Shown here piece by piece: positions 63,505 to 64,000 of a DNA stretch of 64,000 nt. This DNA is from Sphingobium herbicidovorans (GTDB lineage: Bacteria > Pseudomonadota > Alphaproteobacteria > Sphingomonadales > Sphingomonadaceae), in the NCBI RefSeq assembly GCF_002080435.1, contig NZ_CP020538.1, positions 1,736,001 through 1,800,000 on the forward strand. Reading direction: 5' to 3'. The stretch's first letter is position 1. Each line of letters opens with the position of its first letter. The position numbers and the translations under genes are program-made. The notes beneath the pieces are model-generated. The model had not been told where the DNA came from and ran no database searches. It was given only the letters and a program-made list of their open reading frames with translations.

Positions 63505-64000
63505 ACGGCGCGACCACCGACATATCCGACAGCCGCTACCTCGGGCTGGCAAGCGCATTCAACCTGCGCGACTTTGGCGGCTATGCGACGGCGGATGGAA
63601 GGAGCGTCCGGCGCGGAATGCTTTACCGATCAGGGACGATGGCGCTTCTGAACGATGCGGACGCGCAGCATCTGCGCTCGCTCGGTATCCAGGCGATCTG
63701 CGATTTCCGGCGCGGAAATGAACGGAGCGCCGAACCGACCGTCTGGCACGGCCCGCATGTCGATTATTTCTGCCGCGATTATGACGAAAGCAGCGGCATC
63801 CTTGGCGAAATGCTGAAACGTAGGGATGCGACGCCAGAGGATATGCGGCAGGCGATGCTGGCTCTTTATCGCGCCATTCCGCTCGACCATGCCGACTCCT
63901 ATCGCGCGATGTTCGCGCAGATCGCGGGCGGCAGGGTGCCGATCCTGATCAATTGTTCGGCGGGCAAGGATCGAACCGGCGTCGGCGCGGCGCTGATCCT
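63501..64000 (+). CDS. Tyrosine-protein phosphatase, N-terminal part (3' end outside window)
   Basis: A GTG start overlapping the OsmC stop opens a frame that continues to the window end. It reads SRYLGLASAFNLRDFGGYAT, GRSVRRGMLYRSGTMALLND and, near the right edge, the phosphatase signature NCSAGKDRTG, i.e. a Cys-X5-Arg active site. NLRDFGGY is typical of bacterial tyrosine/serine protein phosphatases of the dual-specificity fold. At least 166 residues are visible. Confidence 0.88.
   Translation, partial: MNGATTDISDSRYLGLASAFNLRDFGGYATADGRSVRRGMLYRSGTMALLNDADAQHLRSLGIQAICDFRRGNERSAEPTVWHGPHVDYFCRDYDESSGILGEMLKRRDATPEDMRQAMLALYRAIPLDHADSYRAMFAQIAGGRVPILINCSAGKDRTGVGAALI

Overview
The window looks like a chromosomal segment of an alphaproteobacterium of the order Sphingomonadales (Sphingobium/Sphingomonas-like). 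The DNA is GC-rich and almost entirely packed with housekeeping genes. Pointers to the group are a COQ9-family ubiquinone protein, a UrcA-family secreted protein, a RibB whose GTP cyclohydrolase II half has lost its zinc cysteines, the DUF1674/SDHAF4 - HtpX - RsmB neighbourhood, and a palindromic intergenic repeat (GTTCGGGCTGAGCCTGTCGA type) of the kind common in sphingomonads. I see no rRNA, tRNA, CRISPR array, insertion sequence, prophage or origin.

Layout. 1-0.9 kb: end of PEP synthase (ppsA), then a decayed lactate-permease fragment. 1.3-4.8 kb: riboflavin genes on the minus strand (ribD, ribE, ribB, ribH). RibB carries an N-terminal helix-turn-helix, and an 18-bp perfect palindrome lies in its presumed promoter. 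4.8-9 kb: a small membrane protein, a TonB preceded by Zur-like boxes, COQ9 and feoAB. 9-19 kb: ssb, galU, a small SDHAF4-like gene, htpX, rsmB, a PAS protein, rpe, a heparinase II/III-like protein, purH and a UrcA protein. 19-23 kb: a sugar-transfer module (FAD mutase-like enzyme, GtrA flippase, GT-C membrane transferase). 23-32.5 kb: a probably Tat-exported MsrB, an ABC exporter, queG, a lipoprotein, an EI24 protein, adenosine kinase, a polysaccharide flippase, gpsA and tsaD. 32.5-36 kb: hemC, hemD, a mitofilin-like protein and a lipase-like hydrolase. 36-44 kb: gltX, nadE, prs, a VOC protein, hisN and AsmA. 44-52 kb: rpmI, rplT, a LysE exporter, pheS, pheT, an aldose epimerase-like protein, prfC and a GST. 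52-59 kb: metX-metW diverging from hisC-tyrC, then ftsE-ftsX-ydcF-plsC. 59-64 kb: a zinc-ribbon protein, pirin, bolA, a J-domain protein, cobS, an OsmC protein and the start of a tyrosine phosphatase.

Three housekeeping genes (ribD, tyrC, ftsE) are each broken by one missing base in a C homopolymer. In each case adding one C restores the family-typical protein and a normal overlap or length. The simplest reading is systematic homopolymer error in the sequence rather than three real mutations.

The most interesting candidate system is the riboflavin locus. An enzyme (RibB) is fused to a DNA-binding domain, retains a catalytically dead GTP-cyclohydrolase-like domain that could sense a ligand, and is preceded by a palindrome plus a half-site three helical turns away. 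No FMN riboswitch is visible. This suggests a self-regulating biosynthetic enzyme.
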